A stretch of 61,132 bases of DNA, taken from NCBI GenBank assembly GCA_937973965.1, contig CALJJQ010000076.1:1-61132 (forward strand), read 5' to 3'. The position numbers were made by a program, and so were the translations under genes. Position 1 is the stretch's first letter. Each line of letters begins with the position of its first letter. The stretch comes from an uncultured Calothrix sp. (GTDB lineage Bacteria; Cyanobacteriota; Cyanobacteriia; Cyanobacteriales; Nostocaceae). Below, piece by piece: positions 9,535 through 18,176 of this stretch. The notes under the pieces were generated by a model. That model ran no database searches. It worked only from the letters and a program-made list of their open reading frames with translations, and was not told the origin of the DNA.

Positions 9535-10932
9535 TCATGTTTTTAGGTGGGTTTCAAAATACCGTCGATATAACTCACAACTTGGGATAACCTGGTTCCC
9601 ATCAAGTTTCACCAAACCCATACTATGTAGTTTAAATCCACTCAATTGTTCTAATTCTACGGGTATTGGTGATTTGATAACTTGTTCATAGGCTGCTGCT
9701 AGCTGGGGATGTTCTTGGAGATTTCGTAAGTGTCGATGTAGATGATTGCAATAAATACCTGCGTCTGTTGTAGCGGTTTTAATTAACTGTTGTAAGGTCA
9801 AATTAGCAGCTGCGAGATGGTATAAAGCTTGTTGTATTAAGTATGGATGTCCAGCGACAAGTTGCATCAGTTCTGATAATTCATTTTCAGATAAATCCAG
9901 TCCGTAGCGTTGTTGCAAATCGAGTAATTGTTGGTGATTAAATGCTTGTAATTCAATTGCTAAACCGACATTAAAGGGGGATTTATTAATATCTAAGGGG
10001 ATATAAACTTCTGTAGAATGGATGATAATTAGTCGGAGATTTTGCCAATTAGGATTACCGCTATCCCCGTAGGCTGCTTCTTCATACCATGAACGGAGTA
10101 AGGTAAAGAAATCATCAGCAATTTCCGGATGTAAAAATACTTTGTCAATATCATCTAATGCTAAGACTAAAATCCCATGTAGATTTGGTAGTAAACAGTC
10201 TTCAAAATAGGCGGTACAATTAGTTTTGCTGCCAAAGGTATCACTCCAGTAATCTTCGACTCGATAGGGTAGTTGTAATTTGCGGGTAATAGAAGTACAA
10301 AACCACCGCAAAAATTTATCTAAGTCATGAAAAATATGCCGTTCTGCTCGTTGTAAACTGAGTGCAACTGTGTTGAATTGAAGCTGTTGTTTAGCATGGG
10401 CTAAAATTCTCACCATTAGGGATGTTTTACCCATTTGACTAGGTGCTTTAATGCGAATTAAGGCTCCTTGTCTGGTAATCTCTTCATAACAGCGTGATTC
10501 TACCCCCGGACGCTCGATGTATAAGGGTGATTCTAAAGCAATTAACCCTACTGGTGCTTCTAATGCTCCTAATTCTGTCTGCTTTGATATGGGAGATGGT
10601 AAATAGGATATTACTGCTTTTTCTTTCACCCCTTGGGATTCTGCAAATGCTCGTTGGGCTAAAACTGCCATCAAATTATTTTTACTAACTTTTTCCCCTA
10701 AACTAACGGAAAGAATCTGCCATAATTTCGGGCCTACGTCATGTTTAATATATTCATGGGCATAACCACAATCATCCGCAATTTTGTCATACTTTTGTCC
10801 CGATAATGCCCCTTTGAGAACAGCTATTTCAATATTTTTCAGGTGTCTTTGCATTTTGCTCAAGACTGCTGCATCTACTATTTTCAGAGCTAATTCAAAG
10901 GCGATCGCGTCTTCTTTCATGATTTTTATCAT
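9535..10932 (-). CDS. HTH-AAA (STAND-type) NTPase, PF14516-like, partner of the ParA-like gene
   Basis: 465 residues. Residues about 20-95 look like the small helix-turn-helix domain found at the N-terminus of vWA-MoxR-associated and other cyanobacterial STAND proteins (LSGQKYDKIADDCGYAHEYI). Residues 130-420 form an AAA-like domain of the PF14516 type: Walker A APSQMGKT (163-170), Walker B ILVLALDDID (254-263), and the GHPYLIQQALYHLA stretch typical of these ATPases. There is no WD40 or effector domain, unlike the AAA-WD40 protein at 30.2 kb. It lies 34 bp downstream of the ParA/MinD-like gene on the same strand, so the two probably form an operon. A role as a regulatory or conflict-type switch is inference. 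The start could also be ATG 10920. Confidence 0.8.
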   Translation of the reverse strand: MIKIMKEDAIAFELALKIVDAAVLSKMQRHLKNIEIAVLKGALSGQKYDKIADDCGYAHEYIKHDVGPKLWQILSVSLGEKVSKNNLMAVLAQRAFAESQGVKEKAVISYLPSPISKQTELGALEAPVGLIALESPLYIERPGVESRCYEEITRQGALIRIKAPSQMGKTSLMVRILAHAKQQLQFNTVALSLQRAERHIFHDLDKFLRWFCTSITRKLQLPYRVEDYWSDTFGSKTNCTAYFEDCLLPNLHGILVLALDDIDKVFLHPEIADDFFTLLRSWYEEAAYGDSGNPNWQNLRLIIIHSTEVYIPLDINKSPFNVGLAIELQAFNHQQLLDLQQRYGLDLSENELSELMQLVAGHPYLIQQALYHLAAANLTLQQLIKTATTDAGIYCNHLHRHLRNLQEHPQLAAAYEQVIKSPIPVELEQLSGFKLHSMGLVKLDGNQVIPSCELYRRYFETHLKT

Positions 10933-10966
10933 AGCTATTTATCCATTTTTGAGAAAAGTAATTAAT

Positions 10967-11746
10967 TTAAATTCTAATTTCTTCATGTAGCCAAGATTCT
11001 TGGATAATATTCTCGACAAATTTGTTTAAGAGATGGGTAAAATAATGGTCAGGGTATTGTAAAGAAAAAATCCCCTTACTACCCAGTTCTGCCATTTCTA
11101 GTGAAAGTGGAAAAATACCTGATACTGGAAGATTATAGTTTTTTTCGACTTTTTGCTGGAGTTCATCCCAGTCCAGATTTATCGGTGTTTTATTGATAGC
11201 CATCATGATATTTTTCAGTTGTAACTGACGGGCGATATTCACCGTTACATCAGTTCCTTGAAAGTCCTGGCTGTCTGGACGTAAAATTATAATTAATAGG
11301 TTAGATATGGCTATAGATAGTAAAGTCTCTCGACTTAAACCTGGATGAGTATCTATAAATAAATAGTCTAAATTAAGCTCTTGAATTAATCGCCGAAATC
11401 CACTATTGAGCAAACTAACTTTGTATCCATCACTGAGAATTTTAGCGATATCTTCAGGGTTGATACTAGCAGGAATTAAGAAAAGCTGACCTTTTTGCTG
11501 GTTGAAAATATAATCACTAATATCATAGGCAGTCTCAGTAATAGAAATACGACTCCACAAGTAGTCGTTTAAGGTTTTTCTATTATCATTGATATTAAAT
11601 AAAGCATGAATACCGGGTGATTGTAAGTCAGTATCAACTATTGCTACTCGCTTTCCTTGGATTGCAATTAATACTGCTAAATTGGCTATCAGGTTTGATT
11701 TACCAGTTCCACCCCGAAAGGAATGTATCGAGATAATTTTAGACAT
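10967..11746 (-). CDS. ParA/MinD-like P-loop ATPase with altered signature lysine
   Basis: 259 residues from the ATG at 11746; an ATG at 11758 would add four residues. The N-terminus MSKIISIHSFRGGTGKSN carries a deviant Walker A box in which the signature lysine of ParA/MinD proteins (KGGxGK) is replaced by arginine, while the P-loop lysine and serine remain. The switch motif VDTDLQSPGIH and the Walker B region DYLFIDTHPGLS are intact. Members of this family dimerise around ATP and partition cargo on membranes or DNA; the signature lysine reaches across the dimer, so the arginine is noteworthy. No amphipathic MinD-type C-terminal helix is obvious. It is probably co-transcribed with the HTH-AAA gene 34 bp downstream, so the two may act together (inference). 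Confidence 0.85.
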   Translation of the reverse strand: MSKIISIHSFRGGTGKSNLIANLAVLIAIQGKRVAIVDTDLQSPGIHALFNINDNRKTLNDYLWSRISITETAYDISDYIFNQQKGQLFLIPASINPEDIAKILSDGYKVSLLNSGFRRLIQELNLDYLFIDTHPGLSRETLLSIAISNLLIIILRPDSQDFQGTDVTVNIARQLQLKNIMMAINKTPINLDWDELQQKVEKNYNLPVSGIFPLSLEMAELGSKGIFSLQYPDHYFTHLLNKFVENIIQESWLHEEIRI

Positions 11747-11758
11747 AATGTTTTTCAT

Positions 11759-12252
11759 ACCAGAATTGACATTCCTAGTAGTCCATTACTCTAAAAAACA
11801 GAAATGATTGAAAACTGACCAGAACAGGTGAGATGAACCACTAGCTAGTTTACTAGTATGGTGCGATCGCCCTATCTCCTGAAAGATCAGTTTTGCCGTG
11901 GAGATGGATTTGAAAAGTGACCTTGACAAAACTGTATTTTTATGCAAATTACATTCGAGTAGATTTTTTGATGTGAATTGTCAGTTTTTCTTTCTAGATT
12001 GGGCGAAACTCTTTGGTGATTATGGAAACTAAAATATTTGGATTTGCGTATTTACATTGAGAAAAAAGCGGGTTTTTATTTTTAGTTTTAGTAAATAAGT
12101 TTGCATTTAAATACTGAGATTGGGTCTAAAAATTCCAGATATGGCTTTCAGTCAAGCTGTGGGACTTGCAATTAAATGATATACCGATATATCAATCAGA
12201 TTTAAATTGGGTAAAGATTACAGGGAATCTGTGGGAAATGTGGATCCAGAGT
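11759..12252. other. Intergenic region without recognised genes
   Basis: About 490 AT-rich bases between two minus-strand genes. I see one HIP1-like GCGATCGC site near 11873 and a small ACTAGCTAGTTTACTAGT palindrome near 11841-11858, and no open frame with a family pattern. It should contain the promoter of the ParA-like gene. Confidence 0.45.
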
Positions 12253-13161
12253 TTATCCAGGGTTAGCTGGGGAATATTCTCCAAATCGCCAACGTAAAGG
12301 AGTAGAATTTGTTGTTTCTAATACCTGTTCAATTTCAAACTCGACTAAACGCTCGGCTCCTGTAAATTCATTTAATCTTTCGACATCCCAAATCACTTTT
12401 GCTCTTCCCGTAATTTGCAAGATATTACCTGTTGAAAAATCGATAAATAATAAACCTGCGTGGGGATTGATCAGTAAATTTCCCAAGGTTTGAAACATAT
12501 TATTTCCCGCATAATCAGGGAATAGTAACTGACGATAATTTATGACTTGAATAAATCCGGGAAATCCTCCTCGATGGGAAGCATCTGCACCACTTTCTGG
12601 ATGAAAACTGGCAATGAAAAATGTGTCTGCTTGGGTTATCCAAAGTTGATTTTGTTTACTTAAAGCATTGTTGATAAAAGTTTCCGATTCTTCCCTGGAT
12701 TCAGTTACTGCTTTTTCGATGTGACGGGTTTGAATGTATTTTGGACAATTAAAAAATGTTTGCTGAACGTGTAATTTTATCCTGTTAGTACCCAATTCGG
12801 CTTTACCATTGAAGCGCGATCGCCTACGGTTTGCTAGGTCAATCACTAATAAACCAATATTTTGGTTGTGGTGCAGGTTTTGGTATAGTGGATCGGTAGG
12901 GATGGAACTGCCACTAACCTGTAAACAAATCTCTAGGGTCTGCTGGTTCAAAACTTGGATAAAACCAGGTTCTCCCGTTAATAAAGATGCCCAAATTTGA
13001 CCATGTATATCAACTGTACTAGCAACTGCTAATTGTTGCGTGGGTAAAAATTCCTGCGCTGCTGGTTTCATCAAGTTACTGATTACACTACACAGCTTTT
13101 GTGCTTCTTCCCGTTTCCCTGCTTGGGTTTGGACTGCGATTTCTCCGGAATGGAAAGACAT
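12253..13161 (-). CDS. Pyridoxamine 5'-phosphate oxidase-fold (PNPOx-like) flavin-binding protein
   Basis: 302 residues. Two PNPOx-like split-barrel halves can be followed: residues about 35-125 (QQLAVASTVDIHGQIWASLLTGEPGFIQVL, then NIGLLVIDLANRRRSRFNGKAEL) and 165-270 (LWITQADTFFIASF, GFPGFIQVINYRQLLFPDYAGN, AGLLFIDFSTGNILQITGRAKV). The latter is the usual pattern of pyridoxamine 5'-phosphate oxidase family proteins that bind FMN or F420-like cofactors. The substrate is unknown, and many such proteins are general flavin reductases. It is transcribed away from the NB-ARC/WD40 gene; the 224 bp between them should hold both promoters. Start ATG 13161 gives the normal family N-terminus. Confidence 0.8.
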   Translation of the reverse strand: MSFHSGEIAVQTQAGKREEAQKLCSVISNLMKPAAQEFLPTQQLAVASTVDIHGQIWASLLTGEPGFIQVLNQQTLEICLQVSGSSIPTDPLYQNLHHNQNIGLLVIDLANRRRSRFNGKAELGTNRIKLHVQQTFFNCPKYIQTRHIEKAVTESREESETFINNALSKQNQLWITQADTFFIASFHPESGADASHRGGFPGFIQVINYRQLLFPDYAGNNMFQTLGNLLINPHAGLLFIDFSTGNILQITGRAKVIWDVERLNEFTGAERLVEFEIEQVLETTNSTPLRWRFGEYSPANPG

Positions 13162-13436
13162 GGGGATTTTAGATTTTGTGGATAGTTGTGCCTAGTTTTA
13201 TGGTTTCAGCAAAATTTTCCCAACGGATTGGGGATGGGGTGAGTGTGAGTATTATTGTCAATTCTCGATGATGTCACCGGAGTTACTCCAGATCAGTTTG
13301 GCGATCGCAAATACAGCTAAAACTGATCTAGGCAAATTTTTGTGAATATGGTATTGCAATCATGATTTAATTTCTGGAATATTGATTGATAGTGATCACA
13401 AAAAATCTGTATAAAATTAGGATACATAAAGAAATA

Positions 13437-16400
13437 GTGGCAACTCTCAAAGCTTCTCAACCCGGACAAAGGATGATCAAGCAAGCTAGAATTGCTTCCT
13501 GTTGGTCTGTGGATGATTTTCGCTGGCTAGAGTCAGCAAGTGAAGTTTTGGGTGTTTCTTGGCAAGAACAAGGTGTTTTGGCTGTGGGAATTTCCGAGGG
13601 GACTTGGAAAAGATTTCTAGCTGGGAAGCATCCAATTAATGCTGGGGCTTTTAAAGCTTATTGTCAGGTTTTGGGGTTGAATTGGCAAGAGGTTGCAGAA
13701 AATAAGCCAGAAAAACTAGTTTCCCCTTCTTCCCCTCTCTCCCTCTCCCCCCCTTTAACAAATTGGGGTGATGCTCCCGATGTGTCAATTTTCTATGGCC
13801 GCCAGGGAGAAATACGGACAGTCCAGGAATGGGTGGTGCAGGCAAAGTGTCGTTTAATCACCTTGTTGGGGATGGGAGGGATTGGGAAAACGACGCTTTC
13901 TGTTAAATTAGGGCAAGAAGTTGTCAAAATGTCGGATTTTTCAGCTTTAATTTGGCGAAGTTTGCGGAATGCACCACCAATCGAAGATATTTTGCCAGAA
14001 TTAATTCAGTTTTTGTCAGGACAACAGGAAAGTAGTTTACCGAGTAGTTTAAATAGCAAAATTTATCTGTTATTAAAATTGTTACGTTCTCGACGCTGTT
14101 TAGTGATTTTAGATAATGTGGAGTCGATTTTACAAGCAGGCGATCGCACGGGTAAGTATCAAGCAGGATATGAGGGATATGGGGAGTTATTCAGATGTGT
14201 AGCGGAAACTTCCCATCAAAGTTGTTTAATTCTCACTTCTAGGGAAAAACCCCAAGGTTTAGCAAGAGATGAGGGGGAAAGTTTACCTGTACGTTCTTTA
14301 CAATTAACAGGTTTAACGGAAGCAGAGGGACGGGAATTATTTGCCCTTAAGGGTCAGTTTAGAGCTTCAGAGGTAGAATGGCAAGCTTTAATTTCTCGTT
14401 ATGGTGGCAATCCTCTGGCTTTAAAGATTGTTGCGTCTTCTATTCATGATTTTTTTGATAGTGATATTTGTCAGTTTTTAGAAATTTTTCCACAAAGTAC
14501 ATTCATTTTTGATGATATTCGAGATTTACTTGACCAACAATTCTCTCGTCTGACAAAGTTGGAACGGGAAATCATGTTTTGGGTAGCGATTAATCGTGAA
14601 CCTCTTTCTTTATCGGAGTTACAAACAGATTTTGTCAGTTATATTTCCCTCAGTGAGTTGTTAGAGTCTCTTTCTTCTTTGCAAAGACGTTCTTTTTTAG
14701 AAAAAACCAGTGATGGTTTTACTCAGCAACCTGTAGTCATGGAATATGTGATTAACCAAATTATTGAGTTAGTCTCTCAGGAAATAGTTAATCAAGACAT
14801 TTGTTTGTTTGCAAGTCATGCTTTAATGAAAGCACAGGCGAAAGATTATGTCCGGGAAACTCAAATTAATTTGATTTTACAACCGATTATTAATGAATTG
14901 AATAATCAACTTGCTAGTTCAGAAAATATTTATATATACCTCAATCAAATTATTTCCAAGTTCCGGGGAAAAGCTCCTCAAGAAACAGGATATGTGGCGG
15001 GTAATTCTCTGAATTTATTATCTCAAGCACAAGTTGATATTAGTGGCTGTGATTTTTCGGATTTAACATTATGGCAAGCATACCTACAAGGGGTAAATTT
15101 ACATCATGTCAATTTTGCTAATTCCGATTTATCTCGTTGTGTGCTCACAGAAACTTTAGGTAATATTTTATCTGTAAATTTTAGTCCCGATGGAAAACTG
15201 TTAGCAACCTGTGATACCGACTGTAATGTACGGATTTGGGAAGTAAAAACAGGTAAGCTACTATTAATTTGTCAAGGTCATAATAACTGGGTTCGCTTTG
15301 TTACTTTTAGTCCAAAGGGAGAAATTTTAGCAAGCTGTGGTGCTGATCATCAAATTAAACTATGGAACGTTAGCGATGGTATTTGCATTAAAACCCTCAC
15401 TGGACACCATCATGAAATATTTTCTGTTGCTTTTAGTCCAAAGGGTGATATCTTAGCAAGTGCCAGTGGCGATCGCACAATCAAAATCTGGAATACTCAT
15501 GATGGTCACAGCATCAAAACCCTTACCGGACATACAGATTGGGTGCGTTGTGTCGCTTTTCACCCAGATGGGGATATATTAGCCAGTAGCGGTGCAGAAG
15601 CGCAAATTAAATTATGGGATGTAAAATCGGGGAAATGTCTGCAAACCTTAACTGAACATCAAAGTTGGATACGTTCGATTGCATTTAGTCCCGATGGGGA
15701 AATTTTCGCAAGTGCAAGTGGCGATCGCACAATTAAAATCTGGAATTATCATACAGGAGAATGTCTCAAAACCTATACAGGACATACAAACAGCGTTTAT
15801 TCAGTCGCTTTTAGTCCTGGGGGTGAGATACTGGTGAGTGGAAGTGGCGATCGCACTGTGAAAATTTGGGATTGCAATACCCATACTTGCATGAAAACCT
15901 TACATAAACAAACTAATGAGGTCTGTTGCGTTGCTGTCAGTCCCGATAATCAAACAATTGCTTGCGTCAGTTTAGACCAAACCATGCGATTATGGGATTA
16001 CCATAGCGGACAATGTTTAAAAACTTGGCAAGGAAATACAGATTGGGCACTTCCTGTAAAATATAGTCCAGATGGGCAAATTTTGGCAAGTGGAAGTAAT
16101 GATAAAACGATTAAATTATGGGATTTACAAACCGGAAATTGTTTGAGAAGTTTCTCAGGACATACAGATTTTATTTATGGAATTGCCTTTAGTCCCGACG
16201 GAGAAATTTTAGCTAGTGCGAGTACCGATTCTACAGTCAGATTATGGACCGTAAATACAGGTAAATGTTTTCAACTTATACCAGGACATACAGACTGGGT
16301 TTATGCGGTAGAATTTCATCCCAATGGTGAAATTATTGCTACTGCAAGTGCCGATTGTACAATTAAAATCTGGGATTGGCATACAGGACAATGTTTAAAT

Positions 16401-17009
16401 AATTTAACTGGTCATACTGATAAAATTCTGGGAATCACCTTTAGTCATGATGGTAAAATATTAGCCAGTGCCTGCGCTGACCAAACCGTGAGAATTTGGG
16501 ATATAAAAACAGGTAATTGCGTGAAAATTTTAAATCCTCATGAAGATAGAATTTATGCAGTTATATTCAGTCAAGATAATCAGATTTTAGCAACTTGTAG
16601 TACCGACAACACAATTAAGCTTTGGAAATTTCCAACGGGTAAGTTTTTAAAAACCTTAACCGGACATCATAATTGGGTTTTTTCTATCGCTTTTAGTCCT
16701 GACGGTAAAACCCTTGTCAGTGCTTCCCATGACCAAACCGTGAGAATTTGGGATGTGAATACAGGTGAATGTCAACATATTTGTCGGGGACATACTCATT
16801 TAGTTTCCTCCATTGCTTTTAGTCCCAATGGAAAATTTATCGCTAGTGGTTCCCAAGACCAAACCGTGAGAATTTGGGATATAAATACGGGTGAATGTAC
16901 AAGAGTTTTAATTGCCAAAAGGCTTTATGAAGGAATGAGAATTAACGGAGTCAAAGGATTAACAGATGCGACAATTTTCACGCTACAAGCTTTGGGTGCA
17001 GTTTTATAA
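13437..17009 (+). CDS. STAND NTPase: HTH, NB-ARC, pentapeptide-like linker, 14 WD40 repeats
   Basis: About 1,190 residues, numbered below from the in-frame TTG at 13386. Residues 20-105 form the small N-terminal helical domain of many cyanobacterial NB-ARC proteins (QARIASCW...TWKRFLAGK). NB-ARC follows with Walker A GMGGIGKTT (162-170), Walker B CLVILDNVESIL and a GNPLALK motif. A short pentapeptide-like linker (DLTLWQAYLQGVNLHHVNF) leads into fourteen WD40 repeats of about 42 residues, enough for two seven-bladed propellers, ending near residue 1175. GTG 13437 is preferred because the family domain begins just after it; TTG 13386 is possible. Such proteins are signal-sensing switches: WD40 binds a ligand or partner and NB-ARC oligomerises. 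No effector domain is visible, so the output is unknown. Confidence 0.9.
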   Translation: MATLKASQPGQRMIKQARIASCWSVDDFRWLESASEVLGVSWQEQGVLAVGISEGTWKRFLAGKHPINAGAFKAYCQVLGLNWQEVAENKPEKLVSPSSPLSLSPPLTNWGDAPDVSIFYGRQGEIRTVQEWVVQAKCRLITLLGMGGIGKTTLSVKLGQEVVKMSDFSALIWRSLRNAPPIEDILPELIQFLSGQQESSLPSSLNSKIYLLLKLLRSRRCLVILDNVESILQAGDRTGKYQAGYEGYGELFRCVAETSHQSCLILTSREKPQGLARDEGESLPVRSLQLTGLTEAEGRELFALKGQFRASEVEWQALISRYGGNPLALKIVASSIHDFFDSDICQFLEIFPQSTFIFDDIRDLLDQQFSRLTKLEREIMFWVAINREPLSLSELQTDFVSYISLSELLESLSSLQRRSFLEKTSDGFTQQPVVMEYVINQIIELVSQEIVNQDICLFASHALMKAQAKDYVRETQINLILQPIINELNNQLASSENIYIYLNQIISKFRGKAPQETGYVAGNSLNLLSQAQVDISGCDFSDLTLWQAYLQGVNLHHVNFANSDLSRCVLTETLGNILSVNFSPDGKLLATCDTDCNVRIWEVKTGKLLLICQGHNNWVRFVTFSPKGEILASCGADHQIKLWNVSDGICIKTLTGHHHEIFSVAFSPKGDILASASGDRTIKIWNTHDGHSIKTLTGHTDWVRCVAFHPDGDILASSGAEAQIKLWDVKSGKCLQTLTEHQSWIRSIAFSPDGEIFASASGDRTIKIWNYHTGECLKTYTGHTNSVYSVAFSPGGEILVSGSGDRTVKIWDCNTHTCMKTLHKQTNEVCCVAVSPDNQTIACVSLDQTMRLWDYHSGQCLKTWQGNTDWALPVKYSPDGQILASGSNDKTIKLWDLQTGNCLRSFSGHTDFIYGIAFSPDGEILASASTDSTVRLWTVNTGKCFQLIPGHTDWVYAVEFHPNGEIIATASADCTIKIWDWHTGQCLNNLTGHTDKILGITFSHDGKILASACADQTVRIWDIKTGNCVKILNPHEDRIYAVIFSQDNQILATCSTDNTIKLWKFPTGKFLKTLTGHHNWVFSIAFSPDGKTLVSASHDQTVRIWDVNTGECQHICRGHTHLVSSIAFSPNGKFIASGSQDQTVRIWDINTGECTRVLIAKRLYEGMRINGVKGLTDATIFTLQALGAVL

Positions 17010-17256
17010 ATATTCATGGTTTTTTTCTGTTGTCCTTAATAACCACAGTTTTTCTAGCTTATCGATGCGTTGTTTGCAAATAGAAGCTTGACATTTACCA
17101 TAGCTCATGAATATCAAGAGAAAAAATAGAGAGAAATAAATGATAAAATATCCAAGTAAAGGATTAGTTACAACATCATTTCTTCTTTGAAAATGAGCTG
17201 GGGATGAAACTGCTATTTGTAAATTAAATAGATAATTCTATTCAGTAAACAATCTA

Positions 17257-17439
17257 TCAATAACAACCACGTATATAATTGGCACCACGATACTTGAGTT
17301 CAAATTGAGAGAAAGTTTTCAAGAATATTGGTTTAGATGTATGGTAACTAATTCCTCGATATTTTGCATTCTTCTCATATGTGATTGTTAATTTCGGAAT
17401 ATTCGATTCGTAATGGGAACCACGATAAGATAGTAGCAT
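17257..17439 (-). CDS. DUF4278 small protein
   Basis: 60 residues, MLLSYRG at the N-terminus, with the DUF4278 spacing of three YRG motifs: LSYRGSHY (3-10), KYRGISY (26-32) and KYRGANY near residue 50. Family knowledge: DUF4278 proteins are short, common in cyanobacteria and of unknown function; the YRG-x-x-Y motif repeats are their hallmark. It lies alone between the NB-ARC/WD40 gene (convergent) and the small lipoprotein gene upstream on the same strand; the terminator at 17576-17616 separates the two. The match rests on motif pattern only. Confidence 0.75.
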   Translation of the reverse strand: MLLSYRGSHYESNIPKLTITYEKNAKYRGISYHTSKPIFLKTFSQFELKYRGANYIRGCY

Positions 17440-17575
17440 AACTTCCTCTTAGTATTTTAGTTTGATAATTCTTAGAATATTACTTGTGCTTTTTCTAGTC
17501 CATGTGTAAAAGTTATGAATTTACGACTTAACTCTTCATCAACTATATTTTGACTAATCTTAAACTCGTTCCCGG

Positions 17576-17616
17576 AAAAAGGGTGTGCTAGACTTTCCTT
17601 CCATCTAACACACCCC
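17576..17616 (-). terminator. Rho-independent terminator of the small lipoprotein gene
   Basis: A 12-nt arm at 17581-17592 (GGGTGTGCTAGA) pairs with 17604-17615 (TCTAACACACCC) with one mismatch. On the minus strand the hairpin is followed by a run of five T (17576-17580 read in reverse). It lies 28 bp past the lipoprotein stop and is correctly oriented for it. Confidence 0.8.
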
Positions 17617-17643
17617 TACAAAATCAATCTGAAAACTATTGAT

Positions 17644-17814
17644 TTAATTACCACTATAATCAAGCGATTGGTTTACAGGAATTTCTCCATGAGATTGCAT
17701 AGACAATCTACGAGGAGCACAAGCTTGTGTAAATAACAAAATGCTAATTGATAAACCAAGCATAAGCATTCTATTCCAGCATATATTATTCGTTGAATAG
17801 ATTAAAGTCTTCAT
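17644..17814 (-). CDS. Small putative lipoprotein, 56 residues, unrecognised family
   Basis: ATG 17814 to TAA 17644 encodes 56 residues. The first 20 include a basic, hydrophilic start (MKTLIYSTNN); residues about 16-30 are hydrophobic (RMLMLGLSISILLFTQ) and end in QAC, giving a plausible lipoprotein cleavage before Cys32, though the -3 position is not the usual Leu. The mature part would be 25 residues, beginning CAPRRLSMQSHGE. Evidence that it is real: a perfect AAGGAG Shine-Dalgarno 8 nt before the ATG, a promoter at 17845-17900 of a type shared with three other genes, and a strong terminator after the stop. I do not recognise the family. A secreted peptide precursor is an alternative to a lipoprotein. 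Confidence 0.72.
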   Translation of the reverse strand: MKTLIYSTNNICWNRMLMLGLSISILLFTQACAPRRLSMQSHGEIPVNQSLDYSGN

Positions 17815-17844
17815 AAGTTCAACTCCTTCAAGGTGTTATATTGT

Positions 17845-17900
17845 TTTTATATAATTGACCAAGAACAAAGTCGATACAGAAAAGTTAAGGAATTTAAGAC
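17845..17900 (-). promoter_or_regulatory. Promoter of the small lipoprotein, shared-motif type
   Basis: Minus-strand reading: two CTTAA repeats (CTTAAATTC, CTTAACTTTT) followed by CTGTATCGAC ending at 17870, exactly 18 bases, then TATAAAA at 17851-17845. Block, spacing and -10 recur at 19501-19556, 33857-33912 and 36773-36825. TCGAC sits where the -35 should be, so the CTTAA block looks like an activator site abutting the -35. The ATG is about 30 bp downstream of the -10. Confidence 0.72.
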
Positions 17901-17972
17901 ATCAGCTAACTTAACTGGGAACTTAACCTTTATCGCGTTATTATTAATTATTATTATTTACAGCAGGTTTAA

Positions 17973-18067
17973 GGTAGGATGTGTTAGGCACAAGCCGTAA
18001 CGCATCAAAGTCTTCTTCTGCATGGGTTAAGCTGCGCTAACCCATCCTACAAAGGTTTTATATTTAA
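17973..18067. repeat. 95-bp dispersed repeat, copy 1
   Basis: The stretch starting GGTAGGATGTGTTAGGCACA and ending TTTTATATTTAA recurs at 34009-34103 with the same length and only about six differences. It has the TAGGATG...CATCCTAC inverted ends common in cyanobacterial intergenic repeats. A degenerate relative is near 19722-19765. Copies 1 and 2 both lie upstream of a gene with the shared promoter. Confidence 0.8.
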
Positions 18068-18176
18068 GAGCTTAATCTGTGAATTGGTGCACTATACCAA
18101 AAGTTTTGTTATTGCGTAGAAAATTTATCGAAGTGTCATACACCCTACAGTGAAAAATGTGTCAGTGACGTCAGTT

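Noticed and set aside
17908-17932. CTTAACT...CTTAACCT direct repeats resembling a Pho box
   Set aside because: Only two repeats with a 12-base period and plus-strand orientation; a SphR Pho box needs about 11-base spacing and usually three repeats.
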